Shown: one piece after another, positions 46,403 through 54,479 of the stretch
How the letters are laid out: every line of letters begins with the position of its first letter
Numbering within the stretch: position 1 is the first letter of the stretch
Assembly: GCA_004293445.1 (NCBI GenBank)
Contig: RDYP01000012.1
Coordinates: 31,632-95,631 of the forward strand
Source: Verrucomicrobiota bacterium
Lineage (GTDB): Bacteria > Verrucomicrobiota > Verrucomicrobiia > Verrucomicrobiales > Akkermansiaceae
DNA: 64,000 bases
Direction: 5' to 3'
Position numbers and translations under genes: made by a program
Notes under the pieces: model-generated
Told to the model about the DNA's origin: nothing
Database searches by the model: none
The model's input: only the letters and a program-made list of their open reading frames with translations

Positions 46403-46774
46403 TCAGGCGGCGGCCTTCTTTTCGAGGGCGGCTTTGGCCTGAGCGACGATCGCGGAAAACGCAGCTGCGTCTTGGACCGCGAGGTCGGCGAGGATCTTGC
46501 GGTCGGCTTCGATGCCGGCTGCATTGAGACCCTCGATGAAGCGCGAGTAGGTCAGATCCTCGTTGCGGACGGCAGCGCTGATGCGCTGGATCCACAAGCG
46601 GCGGAACTGGCCCTTGCGCTTCTTACGGTCGCGATATTCGTAGGTCATCGCCTTCCGCACCGCGTCCTTGGCGTAGCGGAAAAGCTTCGAGCGGAATCCG
46701 CGGAAGCCCTTCGCACGCAGGAGGACGCGCTTGCGACGGGCACGGGAGGCCGGGCTGTTGGTTGCGCGTGGCAT
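46403..46774 (-). CDS. rplT: 50S ribosomal protein L20
   Basis: The 123-residue protein has the basic N-terminal arm ([17 protein letters not shown]) and the globular core with [10 protein letters not shown] and Y-S-R-F-I-E-G-L. Length is normal. It follows rpmI by an unusually long 136-base spacer. infC, the usual first gene of this operon, is absent here. Confidence 0.97.
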   Translation of the reverse strand: MPRATNSPASRARRKRVLLRAKGFRGFRSKLFRYAKDAVRKAMTYEYRDRKKRKGQFRRLWIQRISAAVRNEDLTYSRFIEGLNAAGIEADRKILADLAVQDAAAFSAIVAQAKAALEKKAAA

Positions 46775-46910
46775 GGTATCGTTTCGGGTCGGACAGGCCG
46801 TTGGTTGTTCTTACCTCCCGCAGTCTCGCTTGTCCGTTGGTACCCTTGCGGGTCAGGCTGCGAAGGAGGCCGTCCGAGGCGCGGACGGGGGCGCGGTTTG
46901 TTGCGTTCGC
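46775..46910 (-). promoter_or_regulatory. Long structured rpmI-rplT spacer, candidate L20 autoregulatory leader
   Basis: The 136-base interval holds a perfect 7-bp hairpin CCGTCCG/CGGACGG (46870-46888) and, on the minus strand, a short stem ACCC/GGGT closed by a GCAA tetraloop of GNRA type. A GGGAGGTAA Shine-Dalgarno-like sequence lies about 40 bases before the rplT ATG but has no start codon at normal distance. L20 represses its own operon through rRNA-like leaders in other bacteria; that this occurs here is inference. Confidence 0.35.
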
Positions 46911-47120
46911 TTAATGGAAAGGAAGGTTTTCCTTAACGTTCTTGATGTCGGCGTCGGAAACGAGGGCGGAATGGGTAAGATTCCGTTTGCGCTTGCGGCT
47001 CTTGCATTGGAGCAAGTGCCGTGCGCCCTGCTTCCGGCGCAGAACCTTACCGGTTCCTGTCACCTTGAAACGCTTGGCAACAGCCTTTCGGGTCTTTGCT
47101 TTTCCTGAGACACGTGGCAT
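46911..47120 (-). CDS. rpmI: 50S ribosomal protein L35
   Basis: The 69-residue basic protein has the L35 signature (K-T-R-K-A-V-A-K-R-F-K-V-T-G-T-G-K-V and L-L-Q-C-K-S-R-K-R-K-R). Length is normal. It precedes rplT in the same direction. The 189 bases upstream, towards the GntR gene, contain no infC. Confidence 0.96.
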   Translation of the reverse strand: MPRVSGKAKTRKAVAKRFKVTGTGKVLRRKQGARHLLQCKSRKRKRNLTHSALVSDADIKNVKENLPFH

Positions 47121-47309
47121 GGGGCGGCGAAACTAGGAGGCGGGCCGGACTTGGCAAGGGAAAAGTAGGTCTTTTCAGGGGAACTTGCTGTCGTGCTGCT
47201 TCCCGACGGGAAGGCTCGCCCTAGTCCAGAGGGGCGGTGGGCTGAAGGGTGTCCGATCGAGGCAAGGGCTGACGTCGATCGTGGATCTCGGCTCGAGTCC
47301 ATTTTCCGC

Positions 47310-47987
47310 TCAGCCCGCGAGGTCGACGAAATGACGGCGTGACGAGAGGAGGTGTCGCCGCATGGATTCCGCCGCTTTGTCGGGCAGGCCGGCTTCGATG
47401 GCATCGAGGATTTCGCGATGGCCGGCGATGACCGGGTTGGCGAGGTCGCCGTCGCCTCGGTTGGTCTGGGCGTAGGCGATGCAGCGTTTTTCGAGGGCTG
47501 CCAGCAGAATCGCGTAAATGGCGTTTCCCGACCCGCGGGCGATGGCGAGGTGGAAGGCAATATCCGCCTTGCTAAATTTTTCGCGGCTTTCGCGGACGCG
47601 ATCCATGGTTTCGAGGATGCGGCTGAGTTCGCGGATGACTTGTTCCCCTGCGTTTTTCGCGGCCAGGCGGGCGCATTCGGTTTCGATCAGGATGCGGAAG
47701 TCGATGAGTTCGAGGAAGTCGCCTTCTTCCGCAAGCGCCGAGTAGCTTTCCACAGCGCTGCCCAGAGACTCGAGGCTCGGATCGCAAATGTAGGTTCCGG
47801 AGCCTTTTTGGGTTCGCAGGAGGCCGCGGCCACGAAGTTGTTGGATGGCCTCGCGGATGACGGTGCGGCTCGCCTTGAATCGTTCGCGGAATTTCTCCTC
47901 CGATGGGAGACGTTCGCCAGGAGCGAGTTTTCCGGCGAGAATTTCCTGTTCGAGTTCTCCGGCGATCTGGGCACTTCGGCGTAGCAC
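47310..47987 (-). CDS. GntR-family transcriptional regulator (FadR/FCD type)
   Basis: The 225-residue protein has an N-terminal winged helix (5-75: G-E-R-L-P-S-E-E-K-F-R-E-R-F-K-A-S-R-T-V-I-R-E-A) and a helical FCD effector domain (90-215) with conserved acidic and histidine residues (E-C-A-R-L-A, D-I-A-F-H-L-A-I-A, G-H-R-E-I-L-D-A-I), a metal/carboxylate ligand site. It is divergent from the sugar catabolic operon starting at 48086, 98 bases away, and is probably its repressor. FCD-type regulators often respond to sugar acids. Confidence 0.88.
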   Translation of the reverse strand: MLRRSAQIAGELEQEILAGKLAPGERLPSEEKFRERFKASRTVIREAIQQLRGRGLLRTQKGSGTYICDPSLESLGSAVESYSALAEEGDFLELIDFRILIETECARLAAKNAGEQVIRELSRILETMDRVRESREKFSKADIAFHLAIARGSGNAIYAILLAALEKRCIAYAQTNRGDGDLANPVIAGHREILDAIEAGLPDKAAESMRRHLLSSRRHFVDLAG

Positions 47988-48085
47988 GGTTTGAATCTTA
48001 GTCTCCGGGCCGAGAGCGCATCCAGACGATTTCTGACGGGATTTGCGAATGACACTGCGGGTGCGCTGCGTATGGTGGCGCCGCC

Positions 48086-48475
48086 ATGCTTCAGACCGGT
48101 ATCCTCAATCCCCACGTCCTCGACCTGGTCGCCCGGGTCCGTCATACCAATACGCTCGTCATTTCCGACTGGGCTTTCCCGTTTTGGCCGGAGATCGAAA
48201 CGGTGGACATTTCTTTGACGCACGGCATCCCGACGGTTCTCGACGTCTTGGATCTGCTGAGTCCGGTTTTTAAAATCGGTCGCATCTGGCAGGCCGAGGA
48301 ATTCGTTGCCTGCAATCCCGCGGAGAAGGTCGAGCGTTTCGCCAAGTCCTTCGGCAGCTTGCCCCTGACGCGCGAGGCTCATATTGATTTCAAAAAGCGC
48401 GTTCCTCATGCGATCGGACTCATCCGCACGGGTGACCCGACGCCTTACGGGAACATCATCATCGAGTCCGCCTGA
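48086..48475 (+). CDS. RbsD/FucU-like sugar mutarotase
   Basis: The 129-residue protein begins L-N-P-H-V-L-D-L-V-A-R-V-R-H-T-N-T-L-V-I-S-D, matching the RbsD/FucU start with the catalytic histidine in R-H-T, and S-L-T-H-G-I-P-T-V follows. The end (Y-G-N-I-I-I) is also typical. RbsD interconverts ribose pyranose and furanose; FucU interconverts fucose anomers. Which sugar is used cannot be told. It is first in a four-gene operon. Confidence 0.83.
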   Translation: MLQTGILNPHVLDLVARVRHTNTLVISDWAFPFWPEIETVDISLTHGIPTVLDVLDLLSPVFKIGRIWQAEEFVACNPAEKVERFAKSFGSLPLTREAHIDFKKRVPHAIGLIRTGDPTPYGNIIIESA

Positions 48476-49284
48476 TGAGGACCGCAGTCACCCTGTGCCG
48501 CGTTCCGGAGGCGGCTGCCGGCCCATTCGTGTTTCACGATCCCTTGCCGGATGGTTTTGCGAAAGCCGCTGCTTTCGGGTTCGATGCCGTAGAGCTTTTC
48601 CTCGAGGGGCCGGATGCGGTGCGCGTCGAAGAGATCGAGGCGCTGCGGCAGCGGCATGGGCTTGCGATTGCCGCCGTCGGCACCGGGGCGGGGATGGTGA
48701 AGCATGGGCTTTCGCTGACGGACGTCCATCCGGAGAAGCGTCGAGGCGCGCTTGATTTCCTGTTGCGGATGGTCGAGCTGGGCGGGCGTCTTGGTGCTCC
48801 CGCCATCTTGGGTTCCATGCAGGGGCGTTGGACCGCTGAAGTGCCGCGGGAGCAGGCCTTGGACTGGCTGGCTGCAGCACTGCGGGAAGCCGGGAACCTT
48901 GCGGCCAAGCATGGTGTGCCTTTCATTTACGAGCCGCTGAATCGCTACGAGACCAATCTCTTCAATCAGCTGGTGCCGGCTGCGGAGTTCTTGGACGAGC
49001 GAGGCCTCGAAAATGTGGTGCTGCTCGCGGATTTGTTCCACATGAACATCGAGGAGCGGGACATGGCGGAGGCCTTGCGCCTCGCTGCCTCGCGGGTTGG
49101 GCATGTGCACTGGGCTGATACCAATCGCCGGGCGATGGGGCTTGGGCATGGCGATCCGGCTCCGGTCCTTGCTGTGCTACGAGAAATCTCGTACGCCGGT
49201 TATCTCTCCGCGGAGGTTCTTCCGCTCCCTGATCCCGAAACCGCCGCGCGGCGGACCATTCTTTCCCTTTCCTGTATCCGATGA
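48475..49284 (+). CDS. Sugar phosphate isomerase/epimerase-like TIM barrel protein
   Basis: The 269-residue protein is a xylose isomerase-like/AP-endonuclease-family-2 TIM barrel: A-F-G-F-D-A-V-E-L-F near the second strand, F-I-Y-E-P-L-N-R-Y-E-T near 145 with a metal-binding glutamate, A-D-L-F-H-M-N-I-E and H-V-H-W-A-D later. Such enzymes isomerise or epimerise sugars or sugar acids, or dehydrate keto-inositol. The ATG overlaps the preceding TGA by one base, and its TGA overlaps the next gene by four, so the operon is coupled. Confidence 0.83.
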   Translation: MRTAVTLCRVPEAAAGPFVFHDPLPDGFAKAAAFGFDAVELFLEGPDAVRVEEIEALRQRHGLAIAAVGTGAGMVKHGLSLTDVHPEKRRGALDFLLRMVELGGRLGAPAILGSMQGRWTAEVPREQALDWLAAALREAGNLAAKHGVPFIYEPLNRYETNLFNQLVPAAEFLDERGLENVVLLADLFHMNIEERDMAEALRLAASRVGHVHWADTNRRAMGLGHGDPAPVLAVLREISYAGYLSAEVLPLPDPETAARRTILSLSCIR

Positions 49285-50306
49285 AAGCCATCCAGTTCAC
49301 CAATCCCGGAGAAATCAAGGTCATCGAGCTTCCTTCGCCGCCGGCTCCCGGCCCCGGGGAGGCCTTGGTCCGCACCCATCGCATGGGGGTTTGCGGGACG
49401 GATCTCTCCGGTTATCTCGGCAAAATGCCCTTCTTTTCCTACCCGCGCATTCCCGGCCATGAGTTGGGATTGGAAGTTTTGGAAGTGGGTGAAGGGGTGA
49501 CGAATGTGAAGTCTGGTGACCGCTGCTCGCTGGAGCCCTACGTCAACGATCCGTCCAGTGTGACTAGCTTGAAAGGTGCCTCGAACTGCTGTCCTGGCGT
49601 GCAAGTGCTTGGAGTCCACCAGGATGGTGGTCTGCGGGAGTCGTGGATCGTGCCGGCCCGGAAGCTTCATGTGGGGAATGATCTTTCCTACGATCAACTT
49701 GCTTTGGTCGAGACGCTGGCGATCGGCTATCATGCTGTGCAGCGTGGCAATCCTCAGCCGGGGGAGACCGTGCTGGTGATCGGAGCCGGGCCGATCGGTC
49801 TGGCCTGCCTCGAGTTTCTCAAACTGATGGACGTGAAGGTGGTCGTCATGGACATGGTCCAAGGCCGTTTGGATTTCTGCCGCGATCGGCTGGGCTTGGC
49901 CCACGGAATCCTCGTGAAGGGTGACGGATCGGAGTTGGCGGAGCTGGAAGCCCTCGGTTCCGGACAGCTCGCGGATGTGGTCATCGATGCCACCGGTTCG
50001 GCGATTTCGATGTCGAACTGTTTTCAATACGCCGCCTTCACGGGTCGAGTTGTGTATGTCGGCATCACCACCCAAGAATTGAAGTTCCCGCACGCGCCGG
50101 TTTTCCATCGGCGTGAGCTGACTTTGATGGCTTCGAGGAATGCTTTGCCGAAGGATTTCGGTGAGATCATCCGGTTGATTGGCGAGGGGAAGATCGATAC
50201 CGATGCTTGGATTACGCATCGTTTGGCCTTTGACGAGGTGGCGGAGAATTTCGCCCGCTTTACCGATCCGAAGCTCGGCGCGATCAAGGTGATCATCGAA
50301 CTCTGA
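49281..50306 (+). CDS. Zinc-dependent (RspB/YjjN-type) sugar-acid dehydrogenase
   Basis: The 341-residue medium-chain dehydrogenase has the catalytic zinc ligands in M-G-V-C-G-T-D and P-G-H-E, and a Rossmann G-A-G-P-I-G-L motif at about 170. Q-V-L-G-V-H-Q-D-G-G resembles RspB and the L-galactonate/L-idonate dehydrogenase group. The structural-zinc lobe is degenerate: only a C-C pair (S-N-C-C) remains where four spaced cysteines are usual. Substrate is inferred to be a sugar acid from operon context with gluconokinase. Confidence 0.83.
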   Translation: MKAIQFTNPGEIKVIELPSPPAPGPGEALVRTHRMGVCGTDLSGYLGKMPFFSYPRIPGHELGLEVLEVGEGVTNVKSGDRCSLEPYVNDPSSVTSLKGASNCCPGVQVLGVHQDGGLRESWIVPARKLHVGNDLSYDQLALVETLAIGYHAVQRGNPQPGETVLVIGAGPIGLACLEFLKLMDVKVVVMDMVQGRLDFCRDRLGLAHGILVKGDGSELAELEALGSGQLADVVIDATGSAISMSNCFQYAAFTGRVVYVGITTQELKFPHAPVFHRRELTLMASRNALPKDFGEIIRLIGEGKIDTDAWITHRLAFDEVAENFARFTDPKLGAIKVIIEL

Positions 50307-50307
50307 T

Positions 50308-50772
50308 ATGAAGATCGTCATTGCCGGGGTCAGTGGAAGCGGCAAGACGACGGTGGGAGGCTTGCTGGCGGAGCGGCTGGGTTGTGACTTTATCGATGCG
50401 GATGATTTTCATCCCGCGGAGAACATCGAGAAGATGAGCGCTGGTCGCCCGCTGGACGATGCCGATCGGGTGTCGTGGCTGGAGGCCTTGGGAGGCTTTC
50501 TTGCGAGGTCTGGTCCGGTGGTGCTGGCCTGTTCGGCCTTGAAGCGCGCCTACCGGGATCGACTCCGCGAGTTGGGTGGTCCGCTGCGATTTTTCGGGCT
50601 CGATGTGGAGCGGGATCGCTTGGCCGAGAGGATGCGGGACCGGAATCACTTCATGCCGGTCGCCTTGTTGGATTCACAATTGGCGACCTTGGAATGGGGG
50701 GATGATCTGCGGCGCATCGATGCGGATGCGCCGGTGCTGGAAGTGGTGGAACGGATCGCCAACTCTCTCTAA
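50308..50772 (+). CDS. Gluconokinase
   Basis: The 154-residue P-loop kinase has G-V-S-G-S-G-K-T-T-V at the start, D-A-D-D-F-H-P and N-I-E-K-M-S-A-G-R-P-L-D-D-D region, A-C-S-A-L-K-R-A-Y-R-D-R and R-x-x-H-F-M-P, all typical of GntK/IdnK, which phosphorylate D-gluconate. It is the last gene of the operon; its stop overlaps the convergent gene at 50769 by four bases. Confidence 0.92.
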   Translation: MKIVIAGVSGSGKTTVGGLLAERLGCDFIDADDFHPAENIEKMSAGRPLDDADRVSWLEALGGFLARSGPVVLACSALKRAYRDRLRELGGPLRFFGLDVERDRLAERMRDRNHFMPVALLDSQLATLEWGDDLRRIDADAPVLEVVERIANSL

Positions 50773-52259
50773 TCTGGCTTGGTAATCGGGATGCGATTCA
50801 CCGTGTAGAAGGCGAGATTGTTTTGCAGGGGAGAGCCATCGGGCGAGTCGCACTTCGGGAAGTGGATCCGGAAAACCCGGCCTGAAGCGAGTCCGTCGAC
50901 TTTCAGGGTCAGCGATTTTTCATCGCTGCTGGCGATGCGGACGGCGTGCTCGCGGTGGTTTTCGGGTTCGCTGCCATAGGTCCACTTCGGTTGATAGGTG
51001 CAGGAGGAGAGTTTCCAGACTTGCGCGTCCTTGAGCGAGTCGGGGATGGGATGGGTGAAGCTGACCTTGAAGCCATCGCGGGTGATGCGGATGCGGTCGA
51101 TGTCGAAGGGGACCGGGCCGAGGAAGGTGACGCGTTGGAGTCCTTCGGCAGGGATGCCCCAGCCGCGGACGGTCTGGCCGAGAAAGAGCTGTTTGCCATC
51201 GGCGGTGAATCGTGCGCGATGGTTGCCGGAGCGGAGTCCGCGTCCGTCGATGAGGTGGGTGCAGGCTCCTTGCCAGACGCCCTCGATTTCTTCGAGCATG
51301 AGGCGTGTGACGCGTTCGCCGTTGTTATCGGGCAGGATCATTTGTCCGGCGAAATGGGAGCCGATTGGGATTTCCATGGGTTCGCCCGCGGAGCGGTTGA
51401 TTTCCATGTGAGGCATTTCGACGGCGGGAGGGGTGCGGTCGCGGTTGTATTCGTCGAGGCGGCTGCGGTAGTAGGCGAGAGGATCCTTGCTTTTGGTGAA
51501 GGCTGGATCCCAAACGAGGCTGTTCGGGTGGCCGTAGAACTTGCCTTTCTCCACGTGGTAGAGGGGGGTGATGGCCTTCCAATCGCCCTGGTTGTCGCCG
51601 GCCCAGAGTTCGCCGCGGGGGTCTTGGTAGATGCCATTGGCCATGCGGAAGCCGGAGGCCCAGGGGGTGATTTTGCCATGGGCGTCGCTATGGAGGACCC
51701 AGCCCTTCCATTTCACGGCGGAGTAATTCCGGCCGCGGCGGCCGGCGTCGGAGAAGGTGCCGAGTGTGTGTTTGAAGGTCGGGCCGGAGAAGGATGCGGT
51801 GCCGACGGCAATGAAGTAGCCGCCCTTGCCATCACGAGTCAGGGCATTGGTTTCATGGTAATTGCCGCTGAGTCCCCAGCCGTGCGCGAAGCGGGTGAAG
51901 CGGTCGGCAGATCCATCGCCGTCGCTATCTTCGGCCTCGGTCATCTCCGCCATTTGGGTGATGCGGATTTTAGTCGGGCTGACAATGTCGAGTCCGCAAC
52001 CATTGTCGAAGCCGGAGGCGAAAAGCTGCCAATCGAAGGCGGCGGGATCGCGGGTTGGTTTGGCGCGGAAGACGTCGCCGCGGCGCAGCACGATGAAGAG
52101 GGTGCCGTCGGAGGCGATGTCGATGGCTCCGACTTCGGGTGGGGCCCCGGCCGGGAGCTTGATGTCTTCGATTCGGTAGCAGTCGTTGAACTTGACCGCA
52201 TACAGGGTTTGCGTGGCGAGGATGCCAATAACGCCGAGTTTGAGGAAGAGGGAGGTCAT
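50769..52259 (-). CDS. Secreted beta-propeller dehydrogenase-like protein (heme domain absent)
   Basis: From the ATG at 52259 the protein has 496 residues, with a signal peptide (T-S-L-F-L-K-L-G-V-I-G-I-L-A) and repeated propeller blades (G-A-I-D-I-A-S-D-G-T-L-F-I, F-R-M-A-N-G-I-Y-Q-D-P-R-G-E-L-W-A-G-D-N-Q-G-D). It resembles the propeller part of PVC-type membrane dehydrogenases but has no CxxCH. The preceding gene is a separate c-type cytochrome, overlapped by 12 residues' distance or less, so the two may act as one enzyme. A further upstream ATG (52274) adds five residues. Substrate unknown. Confidence 0.8.
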   Translation of the reverse strand: MTSLFLKLGVIGILATQTLYAVKFNDCYRIEDIKLPAGAPPEVGAIDIASDGTLFIVLRRGDVFRAKPTRDPAAFDWQLFASGFDNGCGLDIVSPTKIRITQMAEMTEAEDSDGDGSADRFTRFAHGWGLSGNYHETNALTRDGKGGYFIAVGTASFSGPTFKHTLGTFSDAGRRGRNYSAVKWKGWVLHSDAHGKITPWASGFRMANGIYQDPRGELWAGDNQGDWKAITPLYHVEKGKFYGHPNSLVWDPAFTKSKDPLAYYRSRLDEYNRDRTPPAVEMPHMEINRSAGEPMEIPIGSHFAGQMILPDNNGERVTRLMLEEIEGVWQGACTHLIDGRGLRSGNHRARFTADGKQLFLGQTVRGWGIPAEGLQRVTFLGPVPFDIDRIRITRDGFKVSFTHPIPDSLKDAQVWKLSSCTYQPKWTYGSEPENHREHAVRIASSDEKSLTLKVDGLASGRVFRIHFPKCDSPDGSPLQNNLAFYTVNRIPITKPD

Positions 52260-52270
52260 GGTCTCAGGTT

Positions 52271-53314
52271 TCACTCGGGTTTGTCGAGGGACTGGATGTA
52301 AAGGATCAGGGAGTCATACTCGGCTTCCGGAAGGCCAAAGGGAGGCATGTAATTGGGCGGGTAGCCTTTGACGATTTTCGCGTTGGGTGCCTTGATGGAC
52401 TCGAGCAGGTAGGCGCGGTCGGCCAGGACAGGCTGGTCGAGGCCTTCGATCTCCACTGGGTGGCCTGCGAGTTTGCCGACGGAGGGGCCGTGGCTTTTGG
52501 AGCCGTCGATGCTGTGGCAGGCGGCGCAGCCGTATTGGTTGAAGAGGGTTTCTCCGGCGGCGGCGCTGGCGGTGGTGATCTTGTTGTCGCGCTGGTAGCC
52601 TTGGAATTTGGAGAGGTCGCTTCCGACGAGGGTAACGGTGAGTTTTCCGGTTGCGGGCGGGCTGTCGATGCCGCGCCAGGAAAGGGCAGCGGCGGAGGAG
52701 CTGGTGAGGGTGAGGTCGCAGGAGAGCGGTTTGTTAGACGGGGTGATGGAGAGGGTGAAGCGCGTGCTGCCGGTAGCAAACTCGAAGATGGGTGTATCAT
52801 TTTCGAGTCGATAGCCGGTGAAGACGCGGGGGCCGAGTTGTTGGATGCTTTTGCCGTCGAGTTCGATCGGATCCGGGCCGCTTGCTTGCCAGAAGAGGGT
52901 GCCGACCAGGCGGGGCACATAGTCGAAAGAGACGCGTGATCCCTTGTCGGGATCGCCCCAGTATGGAGTCATGTCGACGAAGCCGCCTTGCCAGGTGTAG
53001 AGGAGACGGCATTCGGTGGTGTCGAAGACGTAGGAAAGAGAGGGGCCGAAGTTCACCCCGATGGCGGCGGCGAGGCCGGGGACCGGCTGGATTTCGCCGG
53101 GGACGTCGGAGCCTAGGCCTGGATTGTATTTCGAGACCTTGCGAGCGTGGTCGTGTTGGCTGAAGACGGAATCTTCGAGGCCGGGATCGGGCAGGTAACT
53201 CCGCAGCACCAGTGGTTTTGCAATGCTGCCCATCGGCCGATTGTCAAAAGTCAGCCGTGGTTCGTCGGCGAACAGTGGCAGTGCGAGGCACAGGAGAATC
53301 GGGAGTTTCCTCAT
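52271..53314 (-). CDS. Secreted c-type cytochrome with N-terminal domain of unknown function
   Basis: The 347-residue protein has a signal peptide (M-R-K-L-P-I-L-L-C-L-A-L-P-L-F-A), a beta-rich N-terminal domain (20-245) I do not recognise, and a C-terminal mono-heme cytochrome c domain with C263-A-A-C266-H267 and a methionine candidate in N-Y-M-P-P-F-G. Its stop lies 12 bases before the start of the propeller gene, so the two are one leftward operon. It probably passes electrons from that partner to the respiratory chain. Confidence 0.82.
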   Translation of the reverse strand: MRKLPILLCLALPLFADEPRLTFDNRPMGSIAKPLVLRSYLPDPGLEDSVFSQHDHARKVSKYNPGLGSDVPGEIQPVPGLAAAIGVNFGPSLSYVFDTTECRLLYTWQGGFVDMTPYWGDPDKGSRVSFDYVPRLVGTLFWQASGPDPIELDGKSIQQLGPRVFTGYRLENDTPIFEFATGSTRFTLSITPSNKPLSCDLTLTSSSAAALSWRGIDSPPATGKLTVTLVGSDLSKFQGYQRDNKITTASAAAGETLFNQYGCAACHSIDGSKSHGPSVGKLAGHPVEIEGLDQPVLADRAYLLESIKAPNAKIVKGYPPNYMPPFGLPEAEYDSLILYIQSLDKPE

Positions 53315-53503
53315 GGATCAGTGGGTTTGGGGACGGGGAAGGGTGGGGGATTCTTTCGGCGATGACAATGCGTCGCTTCGCGTGGTGGGCACCGAGCGCC
53401 AGCGGAAGGCGGGCGATCGATGGTCGGAATGAGGCGCTGCAGAGATGGGAATCGCTCGTGGTTGCTTTCGGCCGCTGCGGTCGGCAGGGTGCCTGGCATC
53501 GAG

Positions 53504-54463
53504 ATGCGGGCTGGGATTCATATCGTGGGGATGGGTTTGGCGGGGTGCTGCCTGGCTTGGGAGTCGCATTTTCGCGGGCTGGCATTCACGTGGTGCGATG
53601 ATGCGCGACGCCCGGGGTCGGCATCGCGGGTGGCGGCTGGCTTGATCAATCCGGTGACGGGTAAGAATTTCAATCCGAGCTGGAGGCTGGCTGAGTTTCT
53701 GCCCGAGGCGGAGTGTTTTTACCGACGGGTGGGCGGCCTGCTTGGACGCTGCTTTTGGTTTCCGATGCCGGTTTGGCGTTTGGTTGGTGAGAAGGAGTGG
53801 CCGAAGCTTTCGGGCAAGTTGGAGAATGCCGAACCATGGTTGGAGGGGATCGACGAGTCGGTGCCGGGTTGGCGGGCAGCGCTGGTTTTGCGCGGCGGCG
53901 GGCGGGTGGCGGCGCGGGAATTTTGCGAGGCGACGCGGGAGTTTTTTGCGGCGGAGCAAGTGGCTCCCGGTGGATCGATGGAGCGGGAGATTTTGTGCGA
54001 GGGTGCGGCGGGTTTGATCGCAGGGCGGCCGGGTCCGCATCGCTGTGCGAAGGGCGAGATTCTCACCTTGCGTGCGCCGAATTGGCGGTCGGATCGTATT
54101 GTGGTCGGCGCCGGTGGTTGGCTGGTTCCTATGGGTGGAGGAACGTTTCGGGCGGGATCGACCTATGTGTGGGATCGCTTGGACGACTTGCCGACTGCGG
54201 AGGGTCGGGAGCGGGTGGAGGAAATGGTGCGGCGATTGGGCGGGGTCGACTTCGAAGTGATCGGCCATGAGGCCGGCGTGCGGCCGATTTTACGCAAGAG
54301 TCAGCCCGTGGTTGGTGCCCTGTCGGACGGAAGAGTCCTTTTCAACGGTCTCGGTTCGAAGGGCTCGCTCTACGCGCCGGGGGTCGCCGCTCGGCTGGTG
54401 GACTGGCTGACGGATGGCGTGCCCTTGGACCCGGGTTTGGATCTCGCGCATTTGAGCGCCTGA
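53504..54463 (+). CDS. FAD-dependent oxidoreductase (DAO-like)
   Basis: The ATG at 53504 (MRAGIHIVGMGLAGCCLAW) places the dinucleotide-binding G-x-G-x-x-G at residues 8-13 and gives 319 residues. A-S-R-V-A-A-G-L-I-N-P-V-T-G is the second FAD contact typical of D-amino-acid-oxidase-like proteins, and a C-terminal G-S-K-G-S-L-Y-A-P-G-V-A-A motif completes the FAD fold. The substrate is probably an amine or amino acid; not determinable. An upstream frame to 53420 is non-conserved. Confidence 0.82.
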   Translation: MRAGIHIVGMGLAGCCLAWESHFRGLAFTWCDDARRPGSASRVAAGLINPVTGKNFNPSWRLAEFLPEAECFYRRVGGLLGRCFWFPMPVWRLVGEKEWPKLSGKLENAEPWLEGIDESVPGWRAALVLRGGGRVAAREFCEATREFFAAEQVAPGGSMEREILCEGAAGLIAGRPGPHRCAKGEILTLRAPNWRSDRIVVGAGGWLVPMGGGTFRAGSTYVWDRLDDLPTAEGRERVEEMVRRLGGVDFEVIGHEAGVRPILRKSQPVVGALSDGRVLFNGLGSKGSLYAPGVAARLVDWLTDGVPLDPGLDLAHLSA

Positions 54464-54479
54464 TGGGCTTTTAGTTCCG

